From assembly GCA_944548615.1 (NCBI GenBank), contig OX155963.1, forward strand, positions 29,966,985 to 30,030,984: a stretch of 64,000 nt of DNA, given 5' to 3'. Position 1 is the first letter of the stretch; the number at the start of each line of letters is the position of its first letter. The notes beneath the pieces were generated by a model. It worked only from the letters and a program-made list of their open reading frames with translations, ran no database searches and was not told where the DNA came from. Shown one piece after another: positions 46,060 through 57,809 of the stretch. The DNA is from Micropterix aruncella. Lineage: Eukaryota > Arthropoda > Insecta > Lepidoptera > Micropterigidae. The translations under genes were made by a program, and so were the position numbers.

Positions 46060-46700
46060 TTATTGAATAGGGTGGCGCCAAAAAAATATGATTATAAATT
46101 TTATTTGTATTTTATAGGGGGATAATTCATGTTTTGCAATTCGGTTACTTACACGTTATTGAAACTGAACTTCTTATGGATTTAATTGGGATTTGGCATC
46201 CAATCCGCGAAACTGCCAATGGACTGTCCAAAATGACAACCACCGTTTCATTTTTTGTCCATTACATTTTATGTTATTAAACAAACAAATATTTACTTCA
46301 GATTGCGAAGCACGAACCCAATCTGCTGTCAAATGATGAGCACGCGAGCGTTGCCAAATGGCTATAATATGTCTGGCTATGATATGTATGGTATTAGTAT
46401 ACAGACTATAAAAATAGAGTTGAGAGACTCCAGAAGTACATCTTGATTTCAAATATTTTCAAACCTCCGAAAGTTACTCACAGAGACTTAACCGCCATAA
46501 CATAATATGGACTCACTCGAGGATAGGTGCTTCCAACATGATACAACTACGTTTTCTGTACAATATTATTAATAATAAAATAGGCAGTCCCTATTCTGTT
46601 GGCAGAATCTCCTACCGAATCCCAAATAAGAAGACCAGGGCTCGCGATTTATTTTGTCTACAGAGAGTCAATACCAATTATGTTATTTTTTATATTATAT
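46060..46700. other. Unassigned, upstream of the LINE
   Basis: Overlapping 92-codon minus and 63-codon plus frames at 46,174-46,452 without motifs. The 5' limit of the LINE cannot be fixed. Confidence 0.3.
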
Positions 46701-48740
46701 TATTATTTAACAATTATTTTGAGGCTATCGGCGGAATCACATCGTCCAATCAGTCAACAGGTCCGACTTCAGCTGTTAACATTTTGGAAAAATTCCGACC
46801 CAGAACCCCAGAGTGTTGTGTATTGTCCTCCGTGACTAGGGAGGAGATTATAAAAGTAGCCCAATCACTTAAGTCGTCGACTGACATGTGGTATGTGTCC
46901 AGCCGATTAATAAAGTCATCAACGCCTGCACTAGCAGATTATCTTTGCGCTCTGTTTAATTCATGCATAGTAGAAGGCACCTTTCCGGACAAATTAAAAT
47001 TGGCAAAAAATTATACCTTTATTCAAAAAAGGGTGTCGTGATAACATAGATAACTATAGACCGATATCCATATTACCGGCCTTTAGCAACATTTTTGAAA
47101 AGTTAATATTGAATCGCATTACTAAATTTTTCGACACTCACGACATTATTAACAGTAAACAGTTTGGTTTTCGGGCAGGATTATCGACTGTTAATGCTAC
47201 ATCAAAACTACTGCATGAGTTATTGAATGGGCTGGATAGTTCAAAAACAGTTATTGGTCTATTTTGTGACCTATCAAAAGCATTTGACTGCGTTAACCAC
47301 AATATTCTACTGAATAAATTAGAACACTATGGTATCAGAGACAAAGGGCTACATCTAATTCAATCATACCTGCAAAATAGGTATCAAACGACAGAAGTAA
47401 ATGGAACAAGAAGCCAACCGATTCTGGTAACAAAGGGTGTACCTCAAGGTTCCATTCTAGGTCCATTTTTATTTTTAGTGTACACCAATGACTTGCCGAG
47501 ATGTATGTCATCCGAGAATGATTACACTGTTTGCAGATGACACATCTCTTATCTTCTGTGACCAAAATAAGGAATCATTAATAAATAGAATTAGGTATAC
47601 GATTGAGCAACTCTTGATTTGGTTTAATTCTAATGAATTACGTATAAATATTACAAAATCAAAAATAATTCCTTTTCGCTTAAGACCTGCCAATGTTGAC
47701 TATTTAAATGAATTACACGACTATTTTGAAATCGACATCACAGAAGATGTAAATTTTCTAGGATTAAGAATTGGCAGTAAATTACAATGGAATGCGCACA
47801 TCCAACAATTAGCTAGTAAGCTATGTAGCTCGATATACTCTATTAAAAAAATCAGAAGTCTTTGTGTTTTTGCGGCAGCCAAATCAGTATACTTTGCGTA
47901 TTTTAACTCATTAATGACTTATGGACTACTATTTTGGGGAAATGCTGCAACCAGTAAAAGAATCTTTCTTTTGCAAAAGAGAGCACTGCGCAGCATGTAT
48001 CAGGTAACGACTAGGACCTCATGCAAGGAATATTTCATCATGGCAAGGGTAATGACTATGTATTCGGCGTTCATATACCAGTGTTTATTGTATGCTAGAC
48101 AGCACCTAACAGAAACACCAATGAATGCAGACATTCACTCGCATCATACCCTCGGTAGCTCCCTTTTATGCGTACCCCGAATACGACTGGCAAAAGTACA
48201 GAAAAGCTACTTGTACCTTAGCATTAAAATCTATAATCTACTCCCTACAAAATTTAAACAGCTGGAGGACATAAAATTCAAAAAAAAAACGTCAAGGAGA
48301 TGCTGATAGGCCACCCTTTCTATAATTTGGCCGAATTTGAGGGCCATGATATTTCAAATATTATGCCTATTTAAATTACTTAAAAAAGTAGAGCCTTATT
48401 GTCTGAGTATTTTATATGATCTTATATCTGTACTTTTAGTTTAAAATGCATAACGTAGGTTTAATTTGATTATTTAACATTTTACTGACAATTTGAATAT
48501 TACGATAAATAATTTTACTACGTATCTTTTCGAATCACTAACTACTTCAAATATTAAGCTTCTATTTTGATTATTTATATTTATAGTTTGACAATCTAGT
48601 AGTTAATTCTTGACTAACTATGTATGTTCAGTAAAGAGTAGTAACGAAACTTACCACATAACCCAATTATTTTGACACGTCCAAGAGCGGTCTTTAGCCG
48701 TCAATTGGACACGACGAAAATGTAATGTAATGTAATGTAT
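46700..48740 (+). pseudogene. 5'-truncated LINE with reverse transcriptase
   Basis: RT motifs appear in order over three frames: an upstream linker with LAKNY, then IIPLFKKGCRDNIDNYRPIS, GLFCDLSKAFDCVNHNILLN (motif A aspartate), KGVPQGSILGPFLFLVYTND (motif B), and LFADDTSLIF (catalytic FADD box). The C-terminal half ends RLAKVQKSYLYLSIKIYNLL and TSRRC with a stop at 48,304-48,306. Frameshifts lie near 47,008 in an A-run and near 47,525 just before FADD; the endonuclease and ORF1 are missing. The 3' end at about 48,740 carries a (TGTAA)n tail. The sequence resembles the jockey/CR1 group (inference). Dead copy. Confidence 0.85.
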
Positions 48741-48741
48741 G
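48718..48741 (+). repeat. (TGTAA)n LINE tail
   Basis: Four TGTAA units directly after the LINE 3' untranslated sequence. Confidence 0.8.
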
Positions 48742-49539
48742 GTCAAAATATGTATTTTTATAGAGTACTTCGATCATATAACCTAAACTTTCAATGTTTA
48801 GATATTTTTAATTTATCTTCAAATACTTGCTTCGAAGAAATTAGAAATACGATAAACAGCCTTCGGGTTTGATTGGTATTTTTTCGTCCGTTAGGTACGT
48901 AGGCTGTGCTAATGGTTACTACACTATAACAATGCTTTCTAGCCAGTATAATATTTTCTATAAAAGTTCATATATATATATTAACATTATAAATACATTG
49001 TGATGTATATTATATATATTTATATGAACTATACTTTTACATTTTATTTATTATTTGTGCACGTGTATGTATGTATATATGTATGTATGTTATATATTAT
49101 CATATATCTTAAATACATCTACATAACTCAAAATGTGGCTTCCCTATCCCTTTCCCCTTATTTAAACCTGCATTTTTTTTCATAGCCCCTTGCGCTGTAA
49201 CAAAAGATTTAGTTTAATTGTGAAAACTTTTAATTGGCCTTTGATTCGTATAATATGTGTTAGCATTAAGTATAAAACGCTGTAAGTTTCCAAAAAATAA
49301 AAATAAAATAAAAATAAATAAAATATGTGAGTTTACAGTTGAATTTAACGCAGACTCCCCGGAAGTTAGATATAAATAAGTGGAGGAATGAAGTCACGAC
49401 TTTTATAGATATTAAAATTTAAATCATGATTGACACCCCAGCTACAGAAGGTGATCATATCGCGCTGCAGTGTGTACGCGAAGAAACCATTTCAGATCAT
49501 CAGCAAATACTAACACTAAAAGTGGTTGCCAGTACGTCA
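48742..49539. other. AT-rich with microsatellites
   Basis: TA-rich and ATGT-rich runs at 48,970-49,090 and an AAAAT-rich run at about 49,293-49,325. No gene. Confidence 0.5.
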
Positions 49540-49960
49540 AAGGAGAAATATTCAATGCTTGCTCTCCTTTATAGAGTGTACTCCCAATTAACACCATCCC
49601 ATCTCCACGAGCTTTTTGAACCATTAAGTTCCCACGGTCTCATACTGTAGTCAGCCTCTGAAAATCTACTCAAAATTCCTTGTCATAATTCTATTCTTGC
49701 TCTTTCTATGTCCATGATGCAAGGCTCTGGAACGATCTCCAACCAAATATATGAAACTCGCCTTCCTTAGAATCATTCCAGACTTACCTAAAAATGTACT
49801 ACGTTTCTAAAAAGTAACCAGTTCTTCCCTGTCTTTCTCATCCCTCTCCAAAATTCCTCTCCTCTGATTATCTCAGTTTCAAATATAGTAGTTTGTATTG
49901 TATGCAGACTAATTTATTTGTTTAATAATCTTTATTTCCACAACTTTGATTGGGTTAGTT
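49540..49960 (+). pseudogene. LINE ORF2 C-terminal relic with 3' UTR
   Basis: Reads LALLYRVYSQLTPSHLHELF and LSSHGLIL, then after a frame break DARLWNDLQPNI and SLESFQTYLKMYYVSK, the RLWNxLP-type ending of LINE proteins. Same family type as the fragments at 3.8 and 6.0 kb, but longer. Confidence 0.55.
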
Positions 49961-50011
49961 GCAAGATATGTGGCAATTAGCTCGTCTATTTGTATTTTTT
50001 TTTGTGCATAG

Positions 50012-50241
50012 GGATTATTATTATTATTACTAAATACGATTCCGTCGTTACACTACTGCTGATGTACGAAAATATTGAAGAACAGAGAAACGAAATCAAA
50101 CCACGTGGAACGTCGGAGCATGCGAAATACAAAGAAGAAACAAAAAGATTTCTTGAAAACCCAAAGGATCATAATTGGCATATGAGAGCATTGCTATCAA
50201 CCGAATCGAAGGGCTTCCTAAAGCCAAAAGGTGATGTCTAG
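50012..50241 (+). CDS. Candidate terminal exon, unidentified protein
   Basis: After a pyrimidine-rich acceptor-like sequence (TTTTTTTTTTGTGCATAG, ending 50,011) an open frame runs to TAG at 50,239-50,241. It encodes TLLLMYENIEEQRNEIKPRG, TSEHAKYKEETKRFLENPKD, HNWHMRALLSTESKGFLKPK and GDV. The charged, non-repetitive, helix-rich composition is unlike the translated noise around it and suggests the C-terminus of a real protein. No family recognised, no partner exon in view, and neighbouring LINE debris leaves a transposon origin open. Confidence 0.35.
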
Positions 50242-51238
50242 TTGTTTAATTTGATTTCACCCTGTTAGAGGTTCAATTTCGGATAATCCGCTTCTCTCTG
50301 TAAGGTAACTCCAGAAGTCTAAGGTATTTCCAAAGGTTCAATTTTTCTATTATCTAATTCGGTTGAATTTCGATAAAGACAATCAAGTCGCATCTCCTAC
50401 GGTAAGGACAAATACAGCACCGATAGATTTTGTTAAGGACATATTTTTCGTCATCATTCTTGTGATCCTTAAATCATAACGATACCACAGTATACGAGGT
50501 GTTATTATACTGTGACGATAATCAGATCTTTTCATTTGTAACTTCTGATATGATAAATACGTGAAGAGATGTTTAAGGCAACGTCATCCACAGAGACGTC
50601 ATCCATAAACATCAAATACGATAAATTAAAAAACCATCAGAATAAGAATTTGTTGTACTTGAATTTAGTGCCTATTTACCAGCATTCGTATAATTAGCGT
50701 AGCGAATTCATAATTGTATGATTTAATATAAGGGCGTACATCGCAAGTATTCTAAACTTCTTTCTAGGGTAGCAGATAAGAATTTATAACTAAGCTTAAT
50801 TAGCTATTTACATTTTTAACACGCTTTTATTAGTCTGACCTGTATGTATCAATTAATGGAATTCAACCACTTCTGATAGTCGTATCAACGTGAAACTTGG
50901 CAATTGTGTGTGGTTCTGATGACAATACAAAAGGTAGGTAGGAGGCGGAAGGTAGTCACAGGAACTGCATAACGAAGTATCCGAGCCGTGTTTGTGCTTG
51001 TTGGAATCGGTTAGATAGTGTATTTGTCAAGTATTTTTAGTCTTATAACATTTTGTGGTAAGACTGTCGGGGGGGGGGGGGGGGGCAAAAATATTATTTT
51101 TTCTTCTATAATCTTTTTCTTCCGCGGGTACCTATTCCGCCTTTTCTAGAATACTTTAACTTCGATGAAAATAGATCTAGAAATACTAGGTCAAAAATAA
51201 TTTACCACTATGTTAGCTCTGTTTATTTTCCTGTAGGG
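50242..51238. other. Non-coding; poly-G run
   Basis: Poly-G at 51,069-51,085. The phrase AAATCATAAC..TACCACAGTAT at about 50,470 recurs inverted near 62,070-62,100. The last 8 bases are the target duplication of the hAT element. Confidence 0.4.
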
Positions 51239-51992
51239 CAGCGGTTCCCAAAGTGTGGGTCGCGAGCCGATTCCAGGTGGGTCGCGAACACAACGTATGA
51301 ACGTAGGGTATAATATGGCACATAGACGACGAGATAGATTGAGGAATCTAAGTGTATTTAGGATGCCTACAGACAATATAATGAAATAAAATAAAGATAG
51401 CACATGAAAATAATGTAATATAAAACTTGCAACCTTGAAACTGGACTGTCAACTAATGCCGATGAAGAGTTATTTGACTTGTCAGAAGATACCTACTTGA
51501 AGAGTGCATTCAATGGCCAACGCTTGACACAATTCTAGCTATCTCTACGTGCTACACATCCGAACATTGATGCTGAGGCAGTAGTTCTACTCGCATTCAC
51601 AACGTCGTATTTGCGTGAAGTAGGTTTTTTCTGCTATGACAAGTGATAAAGACAAAGTACAGGAACAAGCTAGATATGTTAAATTCTCTGCGCTTAAAAA
51701 TATCTCGCAGTAAGTTGAAGAAGACGCTCTAATTTTGAGAAATAGAAAGCAAGCTCATTCGTCACAATGAATTATTTTGCCGTACTTACCCTATGATTTC
51801 CAAAGTAGGTAGGTAGGTAGGTATGTGTACAATTACTTACAAAATAAAGACTTACTTCTGATACTCACAAATGAATTGTTTATTTTTTACATCAAACCAC
51901 TCCCCAACTTTTCTGAAAAATTTCTCGCTGGGTCGCAAAATATTGTGATTTTAAAAAGTGGTTCGCGCGGTCAATAAGTTTGGGAACCCCTG
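51239..51992 (+). mobile_element. hAT deletion derivative
   Basis: A 754-bp element with ends CAGCGGTTCCCAAA and TTTGGGAACCCCTG and a perfect 8-bp target duplication, CTGTAGGG, at 51,231-51,238 and 51,993-52,000, as expected for hAT transposons. Inside, at about 51,455-51,640, is a broken piece of the transposase C-terminal dimerisation region: DEELFDLSEDTYLKSAFNGQ then HPNIDAEAVVLLAFTTSYLR and EVGF, like the YPxLSxxAlxxLLPFxTSYLCExGF region of ZBED/SPIN-type hAT proteins. Stops and deletions rule out activity. Confidence 0.9.
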
Positions 51993-52000
51993 CTGTAGGG

Positions 52001-52255
52001 AATTAGTGTCAGCCATTTTTGTAATTAACTAAATTATTTGAGTGTAAAAGTGTGAGGCGCATTTTCTTCAAATCAAATCATCATAATGCTTCTCAGTAAA
52101 ATATATCCAGAAAGCATTGTTATTAAGTATTATGTACATAAACAAATGCTAAAACAGCGCCCCACATTTTTACACTTATATAATATATTGAATTAAAAAC
52201 ATGGCTTATACTAAGTCCCTTACGGGATAAACAGTGATAACAGAGTGTTAAATTT
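52001..52255. other. No feature seen
   Basis: AT-rich sequence without recognisable content. Confidence 0.4.
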
Positions 52256-52573
52256 ATTTATTTCTATTTATTGATTTAAGAATTAATTACTATAAAACAT
52301 TGATTAGCTTACAAAAATAAGAGGAACCGAATGGCAAAACTTTAACCTTTTGCTTATTTGTTTCTATCACCCAACTGGGACAAGCCCGTTCTAGGGTGGA
52401 CAGGACTCCAATATTATAATCAAGTTTGCTTGATTGCTTACAAATGTACAAGTTCTAGTAAAAAGCTAATGACACTAAATTGCCCTAAAATGTGGTCTTC
52501 AGAATAAAATTAAAAAAAAAATATAATAAAAAAATATTAAAAGATAATACCTATAATAAATAAAATGCAATTC
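52256..52573. repeat. Family B interspersed repeat, copy 2
   Basis: Partner of 27,446-27,766, same orientation. Differences are a missing TTGGTTGCC and scattered substitutions. Confidence 0.8.
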
Positions 52574-53024
52574 CATTATATAATCGACAATAAATATAAT
52601 ATGAAATTCGATTTAATAATATAAATAAAGTTATATGTGAGAAAAGAAAGAAACAGTCATTAATATTTAATATATGGTAAGTAATATAGGATTTAATATA
52701 AAAATACCTAGCCTAAAAAATATAATTCATTGTCAAAGTCAAATAATTTTTGGCAGTTAGTTCAATGTTAAAATATACTCAACATATATATTTAAAAATA
52801 TGTTATTAATTAGTGCACCTAAGTTTTATTATACTATTATTTCTAACATTTGATTATTCTGGCATGATTCGATAACCATTTCTTTAATTTATTTTTGAAT
52901 TCCCTAAACGTCAAATTCATTTTTATTTCCATATTGATCAGATTGCATTAATTATATTTGGTTTTTAGTGCAGTGCTTATAAAGCGTGTTTATTTAAAAT
53001 TATTATTTTTTTATATATCGGTAC

Positions 53025-53205
53025 TAGATTGTCCTTCCAGTGATATAAACTCTAAACCAATCGAGAGTACCCATGTTCATCTCTACCTACGGCAGCCGTA
53101 ACATTAGGTTATCATGATTGACTGTGTCGAAAGCCTTTGCCAGATCTAAAGAAACCGATATAAAAATTTTACCCGTATCTACACAGTTCATAATAAAATG
53201 TTCAT
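53025..53205 (-). pseudogene. LINE reverse transcriptase fragment
   Basis: The minus strand reads CVDTGKIFISVSLDLAKAFD, TVNHDNLMLRLP, stop, then MGTLDWFRVYITGRT. This is RT motif A (DLAKAFDTVNH) plus the following LDWFxxYLTGRxQ segment. About 60 codons only, with an internal stop. Confidence 0.75.
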
Positions 53206-53206
53206 A

Positions 53207-53260
53207 AAACAATCCATAAAACGTTTATACGAAATATCGTATAAACATTTTATGGATTGG
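53207..53260. repeat. 23-bp hairpin
   Basis: CAATCCATAAAACGTTTATA-type arm followed by its inverted copy with one mismatch; core GTTTATACGA/TCGTATAAAC with a 4-base loop. It abuts the RT fragment. Confidence 0.8.
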
Positions 53261-54715
53261 TGCGATAGTAAAGGTGTTTTAGACCATTATAGCGGAAATA
53301 TATTTCTGACGTATTTTGAAGAAAAATCGAATGTTTTAAAGAAATAGAAGACTCGTTTGAGAATAAGAAGGGTATTGCAAGTGAAATTGTAGCAACAACT
53401 TTAGTAAATAATCTTGCTTCCACTCATGCAAGAGAATTGAGAAAAACATTATTTTATTTATTTTATTTTATTTTATTCTGGAACCAAACAGAACTACATA
53501 CAATGCATTAAAAACCTATTTAAAAGTGACAAAAATCCATTAATATGATTCCGAATATAAAGTATACAAAATGAATGCAATATAATTTTATATTGTTTCC
53601 GCTTGAGAATGGGGGAAATCAGGATGGGAAGTGAGGTGAAAGGAAGAGATAAAATAGATAAAAATATATAATGTATGTATATAAATATATTTATATTTAA
53701 TTTTAGGTATGATATATAGGTATTATAATGAATATACTTGAGATAAAATTATGTCCTTGAACTAAATTAAATTAAATATAATATGTATAAATGTTTTGTG
53801 ATCTTCTAGGTGGACTCTAGATTTTTTTTATTGAGTTCTTATAAGAGGTTTTTGATGAGTGTAATATGTCCACACTTAAAAAGTCTGTATTATATCTATG
53901 ACACGCTCTGTATAGAAATGCATTTTGAGATGCGTTAGTTTTCACCACAGGGAGATGAAATAGTCGATGCGATCGAACAGGGCGGGGAGGAACATAAAAT
54001 TATTTTGTGGATAATCTTAGGGGATTAATATTTTTAATTATTCATCGTTTCAAATACATATTAATATAATTTTAGAATGAATATAAAAATGTTTAACAAA
54101 GTATAATTGGCCGATGCCTCTTCGACAGCCCGGTATCTTAGTTGGGGTGGGAGGGAGGGGATTGGGATACCTGACCCGGGCAGATATTAAAATTTAAGGG
54201 GGCGCTAAATTCATACTTTTGAAAAACCTTGTTTCACTAAAGCTCCCAGCATTCAGGGCGCGTCGTACTATCGATTGTTCATTTGATTTTGGTATGCATC
54301 CTAAGTTGATCTTTGAACCTGTGTGCTGTGTATGTGCTGTCTCTGCTAAGGAAATCCCGTCGCGCTTAGAAAAAATCCTGCTTTTATACACCAAAAGAGG
54401 ACGGGCTACACGAGCATAGCGAATACACCCGAACGGCCAAAGTCAACCAACGGTCGGTATTTATGTGGCTGATTAGGTGTGCGAGTGATTCACGTTAGTT
54501 TTCTTTGTTATCAACTACTCTATCAAACGTGTCACTATAATTATTACTTGGCGTAGTAATATATGCTATCGCTGATGGGAAAGCTCGACGTGTAAAGCTG
54601 TAGCAAGTATAGATATAAAAATTTGCTCGGGACTAAGGATTGAAGGTTGTGTGTACATTCTTGCTTATGCGTTGTCTAAGCTATGAAGGGCCGATGTACC
54701 TAGTGCAGTTAAGCT
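53261..54715. other. Non-coding
   Basis: AT-rich with a TTTTAT-rich tract at 53,452-53,476. Opposing 66-codon frames at 54,194-54,419 have no motif. Confidence 0.4.
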
Positions 54716-54719
54716 ATTA

Positions 54720-55452
54720 TGAACCATAGTCGGCCGAACTCACAGGTCAACACCCATCCGGCAGCCTCCAAGCAGAAGTGCAAGCCCGGATAGAACTCTG
54801 TACTTGCAGGCCAGTTCCATTAAGAATCGTACTTCGGACGCTCCTGGACGGTTTGCGTACCGTGTGGCGTTGGCCAATCGACTATGCACTCCGACAGATA
54901 GCCGGGGGACTCTGGAAACGGCTTTGTTTCCTATAGAGCGGGGGCGGTTATTAACTTGTGGCAGCCGCTCTTGAAACGATCATTCGGCTACCCGATACCA
55001 TGTGAAGAGCCGGGCAAAGGACGCCGTGGTCCGCGATAGATTCGCTAGACACCAAATCACCGCTACATAAAGGAGAGAACCGCGCAAGCGACCTCCGACA
55101 CGTAACCAGTGGGGAGGCCGGAGAAATCTGGCCGTGGTCCGCGATAGATTCGCTAGACACCAAATCACCGCTACAAGGAGAGGACCGCGCAAGCGACCTC
55201 CGACACGTAACCAGTGGGGAGGCCGGAGAAATCTGGCTGTAACTGGAAGTAAGGGCGCAAGTGTCGGCCAGCTGGGTGAAAACCTGGTTTCTCGCGGTAA
55301 TGCGTTGGCTTCTTACTGTCGAGTGGACGTACGAAGTACGTAACTAGACGGTGGACTGTTTTTGTCCCAAGTCTTCTACGCTCATCTCACGAGAGACAGG
55401 ACGATCAAATACTATTAAAACCGAGGTGACGGGTTCGCCCGTTGTAGTTGAC
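54720..55452 (-). repeat. Family A copy 4 with internal tandem duplication
   Basis: On the minus strand it opens GTCAACTACAACGGGCGAAC and closes near GGTGTTGACCTGTGAGTTCG. A segment of about 100-106 bp (GTGGTCCGCGATAGATTCGC ... GGCCGGAGAAATCTGG) is present twice, at about 55,028-55,133 and 55,134-55,236. Copy 2 at 7.8 kb is duplicated over an overlapping part of the family. Confidence 0.7.
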
Positions 55453-55875
55453 AGCTACAGTTGTACGTTGTCTACACTAGTTGTATGTAGACAACGCACA
55501 ATGTGCGTTGTCTACATACAATATGTCATATTGTTGATTGTGATTCTACATTAATGTCACTATGTGTGATTGTTATTAACTAATTGTATTGTATTGTAAA
55601 AAAAATGTATTGTATTGTATTGTATTAATAGGTTATGAAGAGTTAAAATTTATTTAGGGGTTCGTATGCCCGGTCAAAAAAAATGCCGCCCAGTATATTT
55701 GTTTTGAGAGTTTTTTAAAGTCGTTTATGTCGAATGCCGGAAGGGATGGGAGGCAAAATCAAGTTTTTACCCCGGCTTGGAAAAATCGTAGATCCGGGAG
55801 GCTGCTTCTCATAAAAAATATATAATTTTATTTTCATCCCATCTATTCCAAAAGGACGACTTGGTTCGCCTTTAA

Positions 55876-56738
55876 CCTGCATACGGCCTTCGGGTCCTTT
55901 TTGACCCAAATCATGACAAAAAGTGTAATATCTCAGGAAGTTTATATCTCTTTTTTTAAATATTTTATGACTTTTCATAAATTAACCAAATTAACACATT
56001 TTAGGCAAATTCGAACCGAGTACTAGTTTATATTTTTGTCTATACTTTTTTTTACTTAAACGTCCTTTGGGTCAACACTGACCCGGCACACATTTTAGTA
56101 TGTTATTTTATTTACACTTCACATTGTTATTGTAATAACCAAATACCACGTGTGGTCTGTGGTTATTGCAATAACTTTTAATTTTAACTTAACTTTTGAA
56201 TTCCGAATGGAAAAAGGGGTGTTTGGCAAGAGAAAATCTCGATCACCAGTTAGTGACGCCATTTATTCAAAAACGCTCACATCTCTCCCGAGCATCTTAT
56301 TCGAGAGACATTGCAGTACGAATACAAGCGGAAGTAGAAACTGCAGCTACAACGTCAACTGCAGACAACAGGACGATGCGGACGGGTGCTAAACGAAACC
56401 GATGTCAGCTTTGCCAAAAAACTGACAACCAAACAAGTTTGGTCTGTAAAATATGTAAAAACTTTGTTTGCAAATTACATTCGGTCACGCAAGTTTTGTG
56501 CATGAATTGTAACTAATTTTGTAATTTCGATTTTCTAATATAGGTTATAAAATACATTGCTCATTTATTTTATATAATTTATTTACTGAGCACACCCCAA
56601 ATTTAACGTATTAATAATTAAGTAAATGATTAAAAATTGTTAAATAATCCACTTCTAAGGAAAAGTAAAAAAAGCACTAATAATACGTATGGGTCTTTTT
56701 TACCCGAGGGCCCGAATAAATTAAGGGCCGTATGAAGG
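55876..56738 (+). mobile_element. piggyBac-like deletion derivative
   Basis: Bounded by TTAA at 55,872-55,875 and 56,739-56,742. Terminal repeats begin CCTGCATACGGCC on the left and CCTTCATACGGCC on the right (complement), and both ends continue into GGGTC...TTTTTGACCC / GGGTCTTTTTTACCC words. Length 863 bp, far short of an autonomous element, with only the transposase C-terminus left. Confidence 0.85.
56196..56516 (+). pseudogene. piggyBac transposase C-terminal remnant
   Basis: The open frame ends AKRNRCQLCQKTDNQTSLVC, then KICKNFVCKLHSVTQVLCMN and CN. The CxxC...CxxC...H...CxxC spacing is the cysteine-rich zinc-binding domain that closes piggyBac transposases. An earlier stretch (QLVTPFIQKRS) matches the linker usually found before it. 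The catalytic aspartates are absent, so no enzyme can be made. Confidence 0.8.
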
Positions 56739-56780
56739 TTAAGTGCGCCCAAAAGTGGTGTTTTCTATAAGAAACTTTAT

Positions 56781-56813
56781 AAGTGCGCCGCAATTTATCT
56801 TTGCGGCGCACTT
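56781..56813. repeat. 13-bp perfect hairpin
   Basis: AAGTGCGCCGCAA and TTGCGGCGCACTT around a 7-base loop, just outside the piggyBac element. The word AAGTGCGCC also occurs at about 56,741. Confidence 0.8.
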
Positions 56814-57134
56814 TTTGAATTTGGAACATCTTAGTCTTCAGCGCCGAAGAAATCGAACGCAAATATTGTTTGAATAAAGACTGGCTGGTTATACGACGGC
56901 CCCTATTCGCGCCGCCGGCTGAATAAAAAAAAACAAATGAAATTAAAAACGCGCGAACGTCAATTGTTTTTGTCGCCCGCGTTTTCCACAATTTTCACTG
57001 ATTATAAGAAATTCATCGTTTTGTTTTAATTTAATTTCAATTTAGTTGATACTCTATGTTTTATTAAATAATAATATTACAATAAAATATGAGGCGCCTT
57101 TTATTTTCTCATAAAGGGTGATGAAAAGTAGAGT
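56814..57134. other. No recognised gene
   Basis: A 104-codon minus frame (56,677-56,991) overlaps the piggyBac right end and is not credible. Confidence 0.4.
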
Positions 57135-57297
57135 GTATCACTCGGGCCCAAAATATTTTTGGCTCGGGCGCTTTTTTGAATACCCCGCTACGTTCAATAT
57201 TCTACTAAAGAATCTACTCTAGAATCCCTCACTTCGCTCTGGATTCAAAAATGCGCCCTCGCCGTAAAAATATTATTTTGCTCCCTTGTGATACAAT
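57135..57297. mobile_element. Palindromic MITE
   Basis: GTGTATCACTCGGGCCCAAA at the left pairs imperfectly with GAGC-AAA...TTGTGATACAA at the right; inner partners are GGGCGC-TTTTTTGAAT against ATTCAAAAATGCGCCC. The whole 160 bp folds on itself. Confidence 0.6.
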
Positions 57298-57809
57298 CTA
57301 TATATTACTCACATCAGACAGTTCTACATTCAAATTACTTAATTTCACTAGTGAAGCAAAGTTCGTAGTCCCTGACTACGCCGAAGATAATTGACCATCG
57401 GTGCATTACCACCTTCAGCCCTATCGGCGGGCGGAGGTGAGGTGATCCCAGAGGGGATGGGTGATCCCAGAAGGGGGCGAATTGGGGTCGCTGCCGCTGA
57501 TCCGATCCGGCGGCTGACCGGAGATGGAAGCCCGCCATGTTTCTATTTGCACTATGTATTTGATTATTTTCATGCGAAGTTTGATTAACGTTCGCGTCGC
57601 TCCGCCGCGCCGATATCCCTTGCGCCGCCAAACGGTCACACTGCCTCAATGTACACAACAGTCGGTCGATGGAACGCCACACACTGGAATCCAATGGTGA
57701 AAGTGTTTTCCAGCTATTTATTTCTCAAATACTAACTGAGCTGACGAAAAGCCCAGTCAATGCATACGTCCGACCTCGAAAAAAGTTATGTATAGAGGGT
57801 AAGTTTTTA
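57298..57809. other. GC-rich patch, unidentified
   Basis: Three overlapping 65-119-codon frames at 57,335-57,694 on both strands; GATCCCAGA(G/A)GGG repeats at about 57,441-57,475. No product recognised. Confidence 0.35.
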
